In this document: positions 35,345 through 42,663 of the stretch, in pieces
Layout of the letters: each line of letters begins with the position of its first letter
How positions within the stretch are numbered: position 1 is the first letter of the stretch
NCBI RefSeq assembly: GCF_037440165.1
Contig: NZ_JBBIUQ010000005.1
Coordinates: forward strand, 62,001-126,000
Length of the DNA stretch: 64,000 bases
Reading direction: 5' to 3'
DNA from: Ignavibacterium sp037440165
GTDB taxonomy: Bacteria; Bacteroidota; Ignavibacteria; Ignavibacteriales; Ignavibacteriaceae
Position numbers and translations under genes: made by a program
Notes under the pieces: generated by a model
What the model saw: the letters and a program-made list of their open reading frames with translations, nothing else
What the model was told of the DNA's origin: nothing
Databases searched by the model: none

Positions 35345-35418
35345 TACGCCCGGCAGGACTCGAACCTGCAACCTTTGGAACCGGAATCCAACATTCTATC
35401 CAATTGAACTACGGGCGC
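35345..35418 (-). tRNA. tRNA-Arg (anticodon CCG)
   Basis: A 74-base cloverleaf on the minus strand. The acceptor stem is GCGCCCG/CGGGCGT (first pair G-U), the D arm GTTC/GAAT, the anticodon stem TTGGA/TCCAA with loop TTCCGGT (anticodon CCG, reading CGG), and the T arm GCAGG TTCGAGT CCTGC. The discriminator is A and no CCA is encoded. Confidence 0.95.
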
Positions 35419-35433
35419 AAAAATTATTTGTAT

Positions 35434-36480
35434 CTATATCCCAATTCTGATATGATTTGAATATATCCACGCTCTGCCGTCTTTATGAATTTCTACCCGA
35501 TAAGCTCCTTTTCTGTTTATTTCAAATTCGGCAGTAATTCCTTTTATAAGTTCAACCAAATGACCATTTCTTATTAAACGAATTTCTGATTCTGTTCCGG
35601 GCAACCAGACATGAAATAATATGTTCTTTGAAGCTGGAATGGTTTCACCCATATTATAAATCTTTCCTTTGTGCTCGGCGTAAAACCTGAATCCTTTTGA
35701 TTCAGAAACATAATCGTTAGCAACAAAACAGCGTCCATCACGAAGAGCATTGTATATTGACCATTTTGCTGCATCAATATCTTTCTGACTTTTTCCCTTC
35801 TTTAATTCTTTTTCAAGAAGCACATGTGTACGAATTGATTTAAAGAGCACTTTGTAAGGGAAAATTTCAACTTCCAGAAATCCAACAAGATTATATTTAT
35901 GAGCGTGAGCATCAATTCCGCCGATACCAACAACTCTTCTTTTAAGATTTAATTCATCCCAAACTTTTAATGTTTCTTTTGGCGGTGAAGTAATCGTCCG
36001 CAATGGATGAAGAAAAGATCGATATTTGTTTTCTTCTGTAAGATTCTCAACCCACTCTGACATATGATTCCAGATTTCTATTCCTGTGAAATTATCAATT
36101 TCCCAATCAACCCAGGGATATGCAGGATGTTCTTTATGTGTGCGTTTTTCGTGAGGATGAGCAATAAAACCAATTCCGCCTAACTCATTAACTTTAGATA
36201 CATATTTTTTAGCCGGAGTTCTGGTTGAGAATGCTTCATTTATTCCAAACGCCAGAAAATGATTTTTATTTTCTTTATCATTTATTTCACATCCTACAAG
36301 CAGCAAAGTGTTTCCATACCATTTCTCATATCCTTCTTTTAATGCGCGAACGGTGTTATGGTCTGTAAGTATGATGTAATCCAAACCTACTTCATTTGCA
36401 TAATTAGCAATTTCAGGAACTTCACCTGTACCATCGGAAAAAACTGAATGGATGTGTATCGCTCCAATGTATTCGTACAT
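35434..36480 (-). CDS. PHP-domain metal-dependent hydrolase (CehA/McbA-like)
   Basis: A 348-residue protein with a polymerase-and-histidinol-phosphatase domain. Metal-binding motifs are AIHIHSVFSDGTGEVPEIA, YIILTDHNT, FIAHPHEKR and GGIDAHAHK. After about residue 235 a beta-rich C-terminal part follows (HVWLPGTESEIRLIRNG), as in the CehA/McbA-like group. Family members split phosphoesters or similar bonds; the substrate is unknown. No signal peptide is present. It is 15 bases upstream of the tRNA-Arg gene on the same strand. Confidence 0.85.
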   Translation of the reverse strand: MYEYIGAIHIHSVFSDGTGEVPEIANYANEVGLDYIILTDHNTVRALKEGYEKWYGNTLLLVGCEINDKENKNHFLAFGINEAFSTRTPAKKYVSKVNELGGIGFIAHPHEKRTHKEHPAYPWVDWEIDNFTGIEIWNHMSEWVENLTEENKYRSFLHPLRTITSPPKETLKVWDELNLKRRVVGIGGIDAHAHKYNLVGFLEVEIFPYKVLFKSIRTHVLLEKELKKGKSQKDIDAAKWSIYNALRDGRCFVANDYVSESKGFRFYAEHKGKIYNMGETIPASKNILFHVWLPGTESEIRLIRNGHLVELIKGITAEFEINRKGAYRVEIHKDGRAWIYSNHIRIGI

Positions 36481-36681
36481 AATTCAATTGTGATTATTAT
36501 TGAAACAAAGATATAGATAATGCTTTTTTTTAGAAAGGAAATATTATTTGAGGTGAATCAGAATCTTCGTTAACTTAAAGCAATCTCATTGTTCTTTCAA
36601 CAACAGATTGTAATCAATGATAAATTGTTCCACCAAAATTCTTTGATGGAACAATTTAAGATTTTCAATCAACTCTTCTAT
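36481..36681. other. Intergenic stretch with a long hairpin
   Basis: The 201 bases between the PHP gene and the TPR gene hold no reading frame of note. They contain the hairpin at 36621-36658 and a TATCTTTG box on the minus strand (36513-36506) that could be the -7 element of the PHP gene, without a clear -33 TTG. Confidence 0.5.
36621..36658 (-). terminator. Hairpin after the TPR gene, no U-tract
   Basis: TAAATTGTTCCA pairs perfectly with TGGAACAATTTA (12 pairs), and four more pairs follow after one mismatch, around a four-base loop. It lies 24 bases after the stop of the TPR gene. The lack of a T run argues for a processing or stability hairpin, or a Rho-assisted end. Confidence 0.55.
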
Positions 36682-37287
36682 TTACTTTAGCATTGTTAAA
36701 GCATTTCGGGCTAAGTCAGCAGTTTCAGATTTTGGATCATCCTGTATTAATTGATTCCAGATTTGACGTGCTTTATCATTGTTTCCGCGAGTGGCTTCTA
36801 TTGCACCAAGATTATATTTGGCCATTGAATTGTTTTTATCGTAGCTGAGTATTTGGTTGGTTTCCTTTTCTGCTTTGTCAAGTTCGCCTTTATTATAGTA
36901 AATAAAGGTGAGAGAGAATCGGATGTCATTTCTTTTGGGATCTTTTTTCAGAATCATTTCATAGTACGGAATTGCTTCATCAGGTTTATGAGCTGCAAGA
37001 AGAAAATCTGCGTATTCTCTTACTTTCGATGTATCATTTGGGTTTGCATCAACTGCAGCTTTCATTTCTTCCATTTGTTTTTTTACTTCCTCACTCACCT
37101 TCACTTGTCCGTGCATCATAGGATTCTCTTTTCCTAGGTTTTTATGGACATCATCCTGAGGCATTTCTTTGTTTGTGATGTCTTCCATCGATGTTATTTT
37201 TTCTTCTCTCTGATTTGTAGCAATTATAATTACAGCGATTACTAAAACTGCAAGAATTCCATAAAGATAAAAGGGTTTGAATTTCAT
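36682..37287 (-). CDS. Membrane-anchored TPR protein
   Basis: A 201-residue protein with one N-terminal helix (FYLYGILAVLVIAVIIIAT) and a periplasmic domain. A Met/Lys/Asp-rich linker is followed by three or more TPR units (PDEAIPYYEMILKKDPKRND, YYNKGELDKAEKETNQIL, AKYNLGAIEATRGNNDKARQ). The ATG at 37285-37287 is fixed by AGGAGG six bases upstream; a TTG frame start at 37320 is rejected. The SD overlaps the TAG that ends the cytochrome-b-like reading frame, so the two genes are a coupled pair. It resembles TPR proteins of cytochrome maturation such as NrfG/CcmH, but this is inference. Confidence 0.8.
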   Translation of the reverse strand: MKFKPFYLYGILAVLVIAVIIIATNQREEKITSMEDITNKEMPQDDVHKNLGKENPMMHGQVKVSEEVKKQMEEMKAAVDANPNDTSKVREYADFLLAAHKPDEAIPYYEMILKKDPKRNDIRFSLTFIYYNKGELDKAEKETNQILSYDKNNSMAKYNLGAIEATRGNNDKARQIWNQLIQDDPKSETADLARNALTMLK

Positions 37288-37297
37288 TGTATTCCTC

Positions 37298-37477
37298 CTA
37301 AAAAATCCATTTATATCCAAAAATAATTGTAATTATTATATGAACAATCATAATTATAAACAAGATTATTGCAAAGGGAAGATGTGCAATATGCCAATAG
37401 TGAAAAAATTTTTGCATAGTTCGAAGTAACCCAATCCTACGGGATAAAATGATCTCAGCTTCGATCAATCTTTTAAT
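37298..37477 (-). pseudogene. Detached 3' end of the cytochrome-b-like gene
   Basis: After the TAA at 37478-37480 the same frame stays open for 59 codons to a TAG at 37298-37300. It encodes a basic amphipathic stretch and a membrane helix with three histidines on it or next to it (HYWHIAHLPFA, MIVHI), ending FGYKWIF. This looks like the last transmembrane segment of the preceding protein. The final TAG is merged with the SD of the next gene, as expected for the natural end. It could instead be read as a separate small protein from a TTG or the internal ATG at 37415-37417. Confidence 0.6.
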
Positions 37478-38173
37478 TTATTTAAATCTATAGCTTGATA
37501 TTCCTGCTTTACGGAGATGATTTATAATTTTTCTCTTAAATTTTCTTATCTGAATTGTATCTTTTAAAAGGAAAATTAAAGCATTAAAAAGGTTTATGCT
37601 TTTATACCTTTCAGCAGAAGAAATTTTTGTAAAATCATCAATCAGTGATTTATCAAAAATAATTTCTGCACTTAGTCTCTCTGAAAGTTCATTTCTCATT
37701 TTCATCAGTTCCGAAATATCAATTTCCTGTCCTTGAATAGTCCGTGGAATCTGAATGTAAATAAATCGTCCAACAACACCTGAAAGAACAACAAGAACCA
37801 TACTCCAAAAGCTGACAGATACGATTCCGCCAAATTTGAAAGCGGTATGATATAAAACCAAAACTGGTCCGACTGTGCAAAGGAAAATGTGCAGCTCAAG
37901 CCAATGTTTAAGATAACCAAGATTGTAAAATCTTCTGCTCCGCTTTCTGATCATATAAATGCTCACACCAAGAATCATCATAAGCGAACCAATAATACCA
38001 AAACCATGTCCCCAAACACCGCTTGGTTTAAGCGCACTATGCGACTGATGAAAAAATCTTTCTTCTATTGATGTAGAGTAATAAGAATATCCGTTTATTG
38101 CAAGAAGGACAGTTACAGAAATGCCAATTAAAAAAAATAGACCTATATAAAGTCTATGCAGGGTTTTGCTCAT
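37478..38173 (-). CDS. Cytochrome-b-like membrane protein, probably truncated by an in-frame stop
   Basis: A 231-residue membrane protein with about four helices: residues 9-30, 54-74, a pair around HWLELHIFLCTVGPVLVLYH, and FWSMVLVVLSGVVGRFIY. Spaced histidines suggest haem ligands, as in di-haem cytochrome b or ferric-reductase-like proteins. A long cytoplasmic helical part with many Lys, Arg, Ile and Glu ends abruptly at TAA (37478-37480). The frame continues past this stop for 59 sensible codons (see 37298-37477), so the intact protein was probably 291 residues. Whether the stop is a mutation, a sequencing error or read through cannot be told. Confidence 0.65.
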   Translation of the reverse strand: MSKTLHRLYIGLFFLIGISVTVLLAINGYSYYSTSIEERFFHQSHSALKPSGVWGHGFGIIGSLMMILGVSIYMIRKRSRRFYNLGYLKHWLELHIFLCTVGPVLVLYHTAFKFGGIVSVSFWSMVLVVLSGVVGRFIYIQIPRTIQGQEIDISELMKMRNELSERLSAEIIFDKSLIDDFTKISSAERYKSINLFNALIFLLKDTIQIRKFKRKIINHLRKAGISSYRFK

Positions 38174-38219
38174 AAAATTTATTTGATTAAGTAATGCTCA
38201 AACTAAGGGGAAAGACAAC

Positions 38220-38245
38220 ACAAAAAAAGAGCCACTTGGGCTCTT
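38220..38245 (-). terminator. Terminator overlapping the 38244 gene stop
   Basis: On the minus strand AAGAGCC, loop CAAGT and GGCTCTT form seven pairs followed by a T run (38228-38222). The hairpin begins inside the stop codon of the 103-residue protein gene. Confidence 0.82.
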
Positions 38246-38555
38246 ATGCTTCTAATTCCGGAATTTCCACCAGCGTAGTGTATTTTGCTGAGTGGTTAAC
38301 AGTCATATCAGAAATTTTACTTATGAGAAGATTTACTCGTTCGTCAGTATTGTCGTCATAGTTGTCGTAAACTTCTTCAGAAGAGAAGATATATATTTCC
38401 TGAAAATGATTAGGCTTACCTTTTACTTCATAAACATTATAAGATTCAATTCCCTCTGTTTTGACCAATAATTTTAATTCTTTAATCGCTTTAAAATAAT
38501 CTTCTCTCTTTTCAGGATTTAGTTCATACGAAATTGTGAAAAGAACCTTTGCCAT
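38244..38555 (-). CDS. Small protein, possible ABM-like dimeric barrel
   Basis: A 103-residue soluble protein. The order of predicted strands and helices (VLFTISYELNPEKREDYFKAIKE, then ESYNVYEVKGKPNHFQEIYIF, then a helix and a final strand) suits the ferredoxin-like antibiotic-biosynthesis-monooxygenase fold. The likeness is by layout only, and no active-site motif is recognised. It starts two bases after dapF ends, so it is in one operon with dapF, and it ends in a terminator. Confidence 0.55.
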   Translation of the reverse strand: MAKVLFTISYELNPEKREDYFKAIKELKLLVKTEGIESYNVYEVKGKPNHFQEIYIFSSEEVYDNYDDNTDERVNLLISKISDMTVNHSAKYTTLVEIPELEA

Positions 38556-38557
38556 TG

Positions 38558-39433
38558 TTACTCCGTTATTGTGAAAAAATTACCAGAAATTTTTCCTTTA
38601 AAGACAATCTTTGCCGGTCCTGTTAGCGTTACATTACTAACATTCTGATTTTCTACATCGAAATTTACAATTAATGTTTCGCCTCCCCAAGTGATTAATG
38701 TAATCGGCAGAAAAATTTTTTTTTTGAAAAATGCTGAAAGTGCCGTTGCAACTGATCCGGTTCCACAAGCTAAAGTTTCATCTTCAACGCCTCGTTCATA
38801 AGTTCTGATAAGAATTTTATCATCATGGATTGTATAAAAGTTTACATTCGTACCAGCCGGTGCAAAATCTTTATGGTATCTTATTTCCCTTCCAAGCTGA
38901 TAAACTGGAAAATCTGATATACTGTTGAAATATGACAACGGATTCTGCGGTTCAATAAGAACATCATTGATATCAATTATTACATGTTGTGAACCTGTAT
39001 CAATAAAATCTGCTTTAATTAATTGGTCGGCAGCTTTTATTCTGAAATTGAATTTTGATTTTGCAGGAGGATTCAGATTGAATTTTATAAGTTCTTCAGA
39101 AATTACTTCACCGGAATATTCATCACCATTAGAAATAAATTTTGCTTTTTTATCCCTAAGCCGATTTGTTTTTTCTGCAAACCAAATTGCACATCTTGCA
39201 CCATTTGCACAAAGACTTCCTGTTGAGCCATCAGCATTAAAATATTGCATTTCAAAATTATAATTATCCCTATCCTGTATAATGATTATTCCATCAGCAC
39301 CAATTCCAAATCTTCTGTCGCATAGTTTTTTGATTGCAAGTGGTGAGACATAAAGCGAGAGAAATTCTTTTTTGTCGAAGAATATAAAATCGTTGCCGGC
39401 ACCGGTTAATTTGTAAAAATAAATTTCATTCAT
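38558..39433 (-). CDS. dapF: Diaminopimelate epimerase
   Basis: DapF converts LL- to meso-diaminopimelate for lysine and peptidoglycan. The 291-residue two-lobed protein starts with FYKLTGAGNDFIFFD. The two catalytic cysteines lie in SLCANGARC (the family form is CGNGxRC, so Gly is replaced by Ala here) and ETLACGTGSVA. NADGSTGS precedes the first. It is separated from the tail-to-head neighbours by a 104-base gap upstream. Confidence 0.94.
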   Translation of the reverse strand: MNEIYFYKLTGAGNDFIFFDKKEFLSLYVSPLAIKKLCDRRFGIGADGIIIIQDRDNYNFEMQYFNADGSTGSLCANGARCAIWFAEKTNRLRDKKAKFISNGDEYSGEVISEELIKFNLNPPAKSKFNFRIKAADQLIKADFIDTGSQHVIIDINDVLIEPQNPLSYFNSISDFPVYQLGREIRYHKDFAPAGTNVNFYTIHDDKILIRTYERGVEDETLACGTGSVATALSAFFKKKIFLPITLITWGGETLIVNFDVENQNVSNVTLTGPAKIVFKGKISGNFFTITE

Positions 39434-39537
39434 AGCAGTTGAAATTTATTCTTTGACAGCAATGAATACAAGAAGAATTTTTTAGCAGAGTGATACAAAT
39501 CGGGTTGTTTATTTCATACTATAAACAGACCATAAAA

Positions 39538-39891
39538 TCAGGAATATTGTTTTATCAGCATTGAAACCTGCTGAGCAGTTTTGATGTTGGTTTCAAGTGC
39601 AAGTTTTTTATGATTAACTAAGTCCACAATTGTTCCAATAAGGCACAAACCTGCGGTAAGCAAGTATAAAATTCCCATTCCTGTTTGACCAAGCACAAAT
39701 CGGTGAATACCTGCAATTCCAACAAAACCAATCAAAGCAAAAATCAAGATGTTTGTTGGATCTTTTCTTCTTGACATATAAGTCATTGCAAACTGCTGAG
39801 CTTGCTGATCTGTAAAATCTTTTATCAGCTCCTGAATGTAAGCCATTTCTTCAGGTTCCAGATTAGGCATTAGTTGAAATACATTAGGCAT
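39538..39891 (-). CDS. TM2-domain protein
   Basis: A 117-residue protein. Residues about 45-100 form the TM2 domain: two membrane helices joined by a short turn (NILIFALIGFVGIAGIHRFVLG ... GILYLLTAGLCLIGTIVDLV, with the FxLGxxxxG-type motif). The N-terminal half is acidic and helical. The function of bacterial TM2 proteins is unknown. It overlaps the DUF2752 gene by eight bases; the two families often occur together. Confidence 0.85.
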   Translation of the reverse strand: MPNVFQLMPNLEPEEMAYIQELIKDFTDQQAQQFAMTYMSRRKDPTNILIFALIGFVGIAGIHRFVLGQTGMGILYLLTAGLCLIGTIVDLVNHKKLALETNIKTAQQVSMLIKQYS

Positions 39892-40258
39892 GGTTCACTC
39901 CTTTGTTTAATATTTTGAAATGAATGTGATAGTTTATTCTGAGCAGCTGAATAATTCTGAACAATATGATTATCAATGCAGGGATTCCAAGTATATGGAC
40001 ATCAAATGAATTTGGAATGTTGCCATGAAGTATTAAAGAAATTGATTTTCCTAATCCACAACCAGGACAGTAATCAAATCCTGCATTAGCAAGCGGGCAA
40101 ATTGTAAAATGTGACTGATTAGTGTCATTTATAAATGCAAGAAATATCAACGAACAAGCCCATACAATTCCTTCAAAACCGAAAAGCTTATAGACTAATA
40201 AAAGTTTTGCTGAGATAAATTCTGAGAATGATTTAATATTTGACAAATAATTTTGCAT
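39884..40258 (-). CDS. DUF2752-domain membrane protein
   Basis: A 124-residue membrane protein with three hydrophobic segments and the family signature FDYCPGCGLGKSI. The CPxCG pair may bind a metal, but nothing is established. It is followed by the TM2 gene in the same operon. Upstream lies the 268-base non-coding stretch that leads to the tmRNA gene. Confidence 0.82.
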   Translation of the reverse strand: MQNYLSNIKSFSEFISAKLLLVYKLFGFEGIVWACSLIFLAFINDTNQSHFTICPLANAGFDYCPGCGLGKSISLILHGNIPNSFDVHILGIPALIIILFRIIQLLRINYHIHFKILNKGVNHA

Positions 40259-40526
40259 AAAGCTAATAATTATAATTGAAACATAGTTAATTAAGTCCCA
40301 ATGTTCAATTGTTTAGATGATGGAAGGTAAAATTAATTTATAGAAGATGATCGGACAGGATAAATGATCTTCGAGTAAATAAAATTTAAACTGTAATCAT
40401 TATAAACTAATTAAGATTTTGAAGTTGACAGAAACAGTGGAAAGAAGTATCCCAGAACCTGTATCCGGAATTAAGGTCAAAAAATGTTCTTGATTAATTT
40501 GCTTGAGTTATGTTTTTCTGATTCAG
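40259..40526. other. Intergenic stretch next to ssrA
   Basis: About 268 bases without a plausible gene. It holds the decayed copy of the tmRNA 3' end (40455-40476). The rest is plain AT-rich DNA. No terminator hairpin with a T run is visible for ssrA. Confidence 0.5.
40455..40476. repeat. Degenerate copy of the tmRNA 3'-end sequence
   Basis: Bases 40455-40476 match 40544-40565 inside the tmRNA gene at 18 of 22 positions. The match includes an exact 12-base core TCCGGAATTAAG and the flanking GAACC. The copies lie 89 bases apart in the same orientation. It may be a remnant of an ssrA-targeted integration or a local duplication. Confidence 0.5.
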
Positions 40527-40882
40527 TGGAGGTGGCGGGAGTCGAACCCGCGTCCGGAATTAAGATCCAGAGAACATCTACGCACATAGTCTGTCTATTT
40601 TTTCAGCTTAATACTGCCCGACAGACAGGGATCGTATTAAGCTTGTCTGTTAAATTTTTTGCCTTGTCCGCACAGACATCAGACTCAGCTATCATACCTA
40701 AACGACGTTCATCTTCATCCCGGTATGAGAGGATAAAGTGAACGAGCTGCTTTTAATTAAGCAGCTAAGGCGTAGTTATATTCGCCAGTTATTATTTATT
40801 CCCAATTCTTTTACGTGTACTTGGGGAACACGATGCGCAGTTCTAAGTCTCTTCAATCCCGTCGAAACCAATTTTCACCCCC
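40527..40882 (-). ncRNA. ssrA: Transfer-messenger RNA
   Basis: A one-piece tmRNA of about 356 bases, which frees stalled ribosomes and tags the nascent chain. The tRNA-like ends pair as GGGGGTG/CACCTCC with discriminator A. The 3' part has the T arm (CGCGGGTTCGACTCCCGC type), and the 5' part the GGTTTCGACGGGATTG stretch. The tag frame is at 40757-40786 on the minus strand and encodes GEYNYALAA with resume codon GGC. Its ending YALAA is the normal degradation signal. CCA is not encoded. Pseudoknot arms can be seen as repeated complementary stretches between the tag and the 3' end. Confidence 0.95.
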
Positions 40883-40884
40883 GT

Positions 40885-40909
40885 AAAAAGGTGTGATTAT
40901 AGAATCACA
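40885..40909 (-). terminator. Terminator downstream of the cobalamin adenosyltransferase gene
   Basis: On the minus strand TGTGATT, loop CTAT and AATCACA form seven pairs, followed by CC and TTTTT. It ends three bases before the tmRNA 5' end. The hairpin also contains TATAAT on the minus strand, which could serve as a -10 element for ssrA. Confidence 0.7.
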
Positions 40910-40911
40910 TT

Positions 40912-41472
40912 TTAATTTTTCGGATTCCAGATTATATCAGGATGATTAGAAACTTTATTTTCATAACGAGAAAGAACAAAAAACAAATCAGAGATTCTGT
41001 TTATAAATACCAGAATATTATCGTTTACGAATTCAGAATTTTTCAAAGCAACAATTTCTCTTTCGGCTCTTCTGCTTATTGTTCTGCAAACATGCAGTAT
41101 TGCTGAACCTTTAGACCCTCCTGGCAAAATAAAGTTCCTTAACTCGTCAAGCTTATCAGTAAAAGCGTCAATATCTGTCTCAGCTTTTGTTATGTATTCT
41201 TTACTCGTTCTTGAAATCTTAAGTCTTTGATTTTTCTCTGTTTCAGGTGTTGCTAAATCTGAACCGACTACAAATAACTTATTCTGTAAATCTACAAGAA
41301 CATTTTTTACTTCTTCACTTTTTACTTCTGTAAGTGCCAGTCCAATGAAAGCATTCAATTCATCAATAGTTCCGTAGGCATTTATTCTCAGATTACTTTT
41401 CTGAACTCTTTCACCACCAAACAGACTTGTTTCACCTTTATCACCTGTTTTTGTATAAATTTTCATTGTCAT
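40912..41472 (-). CDS. Cob(I)alamin adenosyltransferase, PduO type
   Basis: A 186-residue trimeric enzyme that makes adenosylcobalamin from ATP and cob(I)alamin. Family marks are the N-terminal IYTKTGDKGETSLFGGERV (ATP-binding), AYGTIDELNAFIGLA, ILPGGSKGSAILHVCRTISRRAERE and INRISDLFFVLSRYEN. It implies use of vitamin B12 coenzyme. No cobalamin riboswitch is visible upstream. The ATG overlaps the stop of the ygfZ gene (ATGA). Confidence 0.94.
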   Translation of the reverse strand: MTMKIYTKTGDKGETSLFGGERVQKSNLRINAYGTIDELNAFIGLALTEVKSEEVKNVLVDLQNKLFVVGSDLATPETEKNQRLKISRTSKEYITKAETDIDAFTDKLDELRNFILPGGSKGSAILHVCRTISRRAEREIVALKNSEFVNDNILVFINRISDLFFVLSRYENKVSNHPDIIWNPKN

Positions 41473-42569
41473 TTCTTAAATGGTAATTCTGTTACTTTCG
41501 CTTTAATTTTTTTATCACCATTCACAACATAAAGCAAAGAATTTTCGTTCAAATAATTCCGTTTGACAACAGCTAATCCAATTTGCTTTTTTAGTTTAAT
41601 TGAATTGACAAATGAAGTGATAATCCCGGCATTCTGATTTTCTTCGTCAACCAATTCGGTTTCCTGAGATAATTGAATTTCTGATTCGAAAGTAAGCCCG
41701 TTTAATTTTTTCTGAACTTTATCATAAGTTTCTAGTCGGGCTAAAACTTCCTGACCAATGTAACAACCTTTTTTCGTATCAATCAATCCGGAAAGATTTA
41801 ACTCGTGAGGATTAAACAAATCATTTATTTCATTTGGTGCAACAGGAATTCCCTGCTCAATTCTGAAACTGTTATAAGCTTCTTCTCCAATCAGGTTGAA
41901 ATCGAAAGGACCAGTATTATCAAGTACATAATTTAATAATCTGATTGTATGTGTGGTGTCAGTAAGCACCCAAAATTTCTTGGATCCCCTCTCTTCCTTC
42001 ATCTTTGCAAGAAAGAAAAGAATACCTTCAATGTTCATCACTTTAAATGAATCAATTGGAATATCAGAAATCTGCGAGCCGCAAACCCAGGTCATAAATG
42101 AATCTGCTTGCGGACCAGAAAATTCCAAAATATTAAAACGGTGGTTTGCATCATTTTGTTTTACATCGTCACTTATAACATATCGATTTATCCAGCTCAT
42201 TACTTTAACTTTATTTGATAAATCACCAACCAGAATTAAATGAGATTCAAAATTCAAAACAGTAACAACATCTATAAATCTGCCTTTTTCGGTAGTAAAT
42301 ATTGTTTTACGGATTTGCTCTTTACTGAAATCTTTCAATCCGTTAGTAGTTATCCTGTGAAGAAAATCTGCACTGTCATTTCCTCTTAATTCGATTATAG
42401 ATGCATTGTGAATATGCCTTAATCCTACACCGTTGTAAAGACTAAAAATTTCATCTTCAGGTTTTGAAAAACTTTTAATTACCGCTGCACCATTATTGCG
42501 ATCAACATTAAACCCTCTAGATTCAAAATATGTAAGTAGTTCATTTTGTATCATAGTGTTTTCGAACAT
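41469..42569 (-). CDS. ygfZ: YgfZ/GcvT-like folate-binding protein
   Basis: A 366-residue protein of the YgfZ family, which uses tetrahydrofolate to help make or repair certain iron-sulphur enzymes such as MiaB. The signature KKGCYIGQEV (form KGCYxGQE) sits about two thirds along the chain; the N-terminal part has IELRGNDSADFLHRITTNGL. It is not a glycine-cleavage T protein, which lacks this cysteine motif. The ATG at 42567-42569 has GGAG five bases upstream. Confidence 0.9.
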   Translation of the reverse strand: MFENTMIQNELLTYFESRGFNVDRNNGAAVIKSFSKPEDEIFSLYNGVGLRHIHNASIIELRGNDSADFLHRITTNGLKDFSKEQIRKTIFTTEKGRFIDVVTVLNFESHLILVGDLSNKVKVMSWINRYVISDDVKQNDANHRFNILEFSGPQADSFMTWVCGSQISDIPIDSFKVMNIEGILFFLAKMKEERGSKKFWVLTDTTHTIRLLNYVLDNTGPFDFNLIGEEAYNSFRIEQGIPVAPNEINDLFNPHELNLSGLIDTKKGCYIGQEVLARLETYDKVQKKLNGLTFESEIQLSQETELVDEENQNAGIITSFVNSIKLKKQIGLAVVKRNYLNENSLLYVVNGDKKIKAKVTELPFKK

Positions 42570-42663
42570 TTATTCTCCGTTTTTGTTAACAAATCACTTC
42601 AGATATTTATGATTAGTTAGATTTGTGTGTAATAAAATTTGCTGGACAAAGATAAAAAAATTT

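Noticed and set aside
40484..40741. An 85-codon plus-strand reading frame
   Set aside because: It lies across the tmRNA gene on the opposite strand and has no ribosome site; the sequence is explained by ssrA.
40892..40909. TGTGA...TCACA palindrome resembling a CRP/FNR site
   Set aside because: The spacing is eight, not six, bases, and on the minus strand it is followed by a T run after a gene end, so a terminator explains it better.
41469..42569. Glycine cleavage T protein
   Set aside because: The KGCYIGQE signature and lack of gcvP/gcvT neighbours identify YgfZ; gcvH lies elsewhere in the window.
41473..42660. Search for a cobalamin riboswitch near the adenosyltransferase gene
   Set aside because: The gene overlaps ygfZ, and the short gap upstream of ygfZ shows no B12 box or suitable length.
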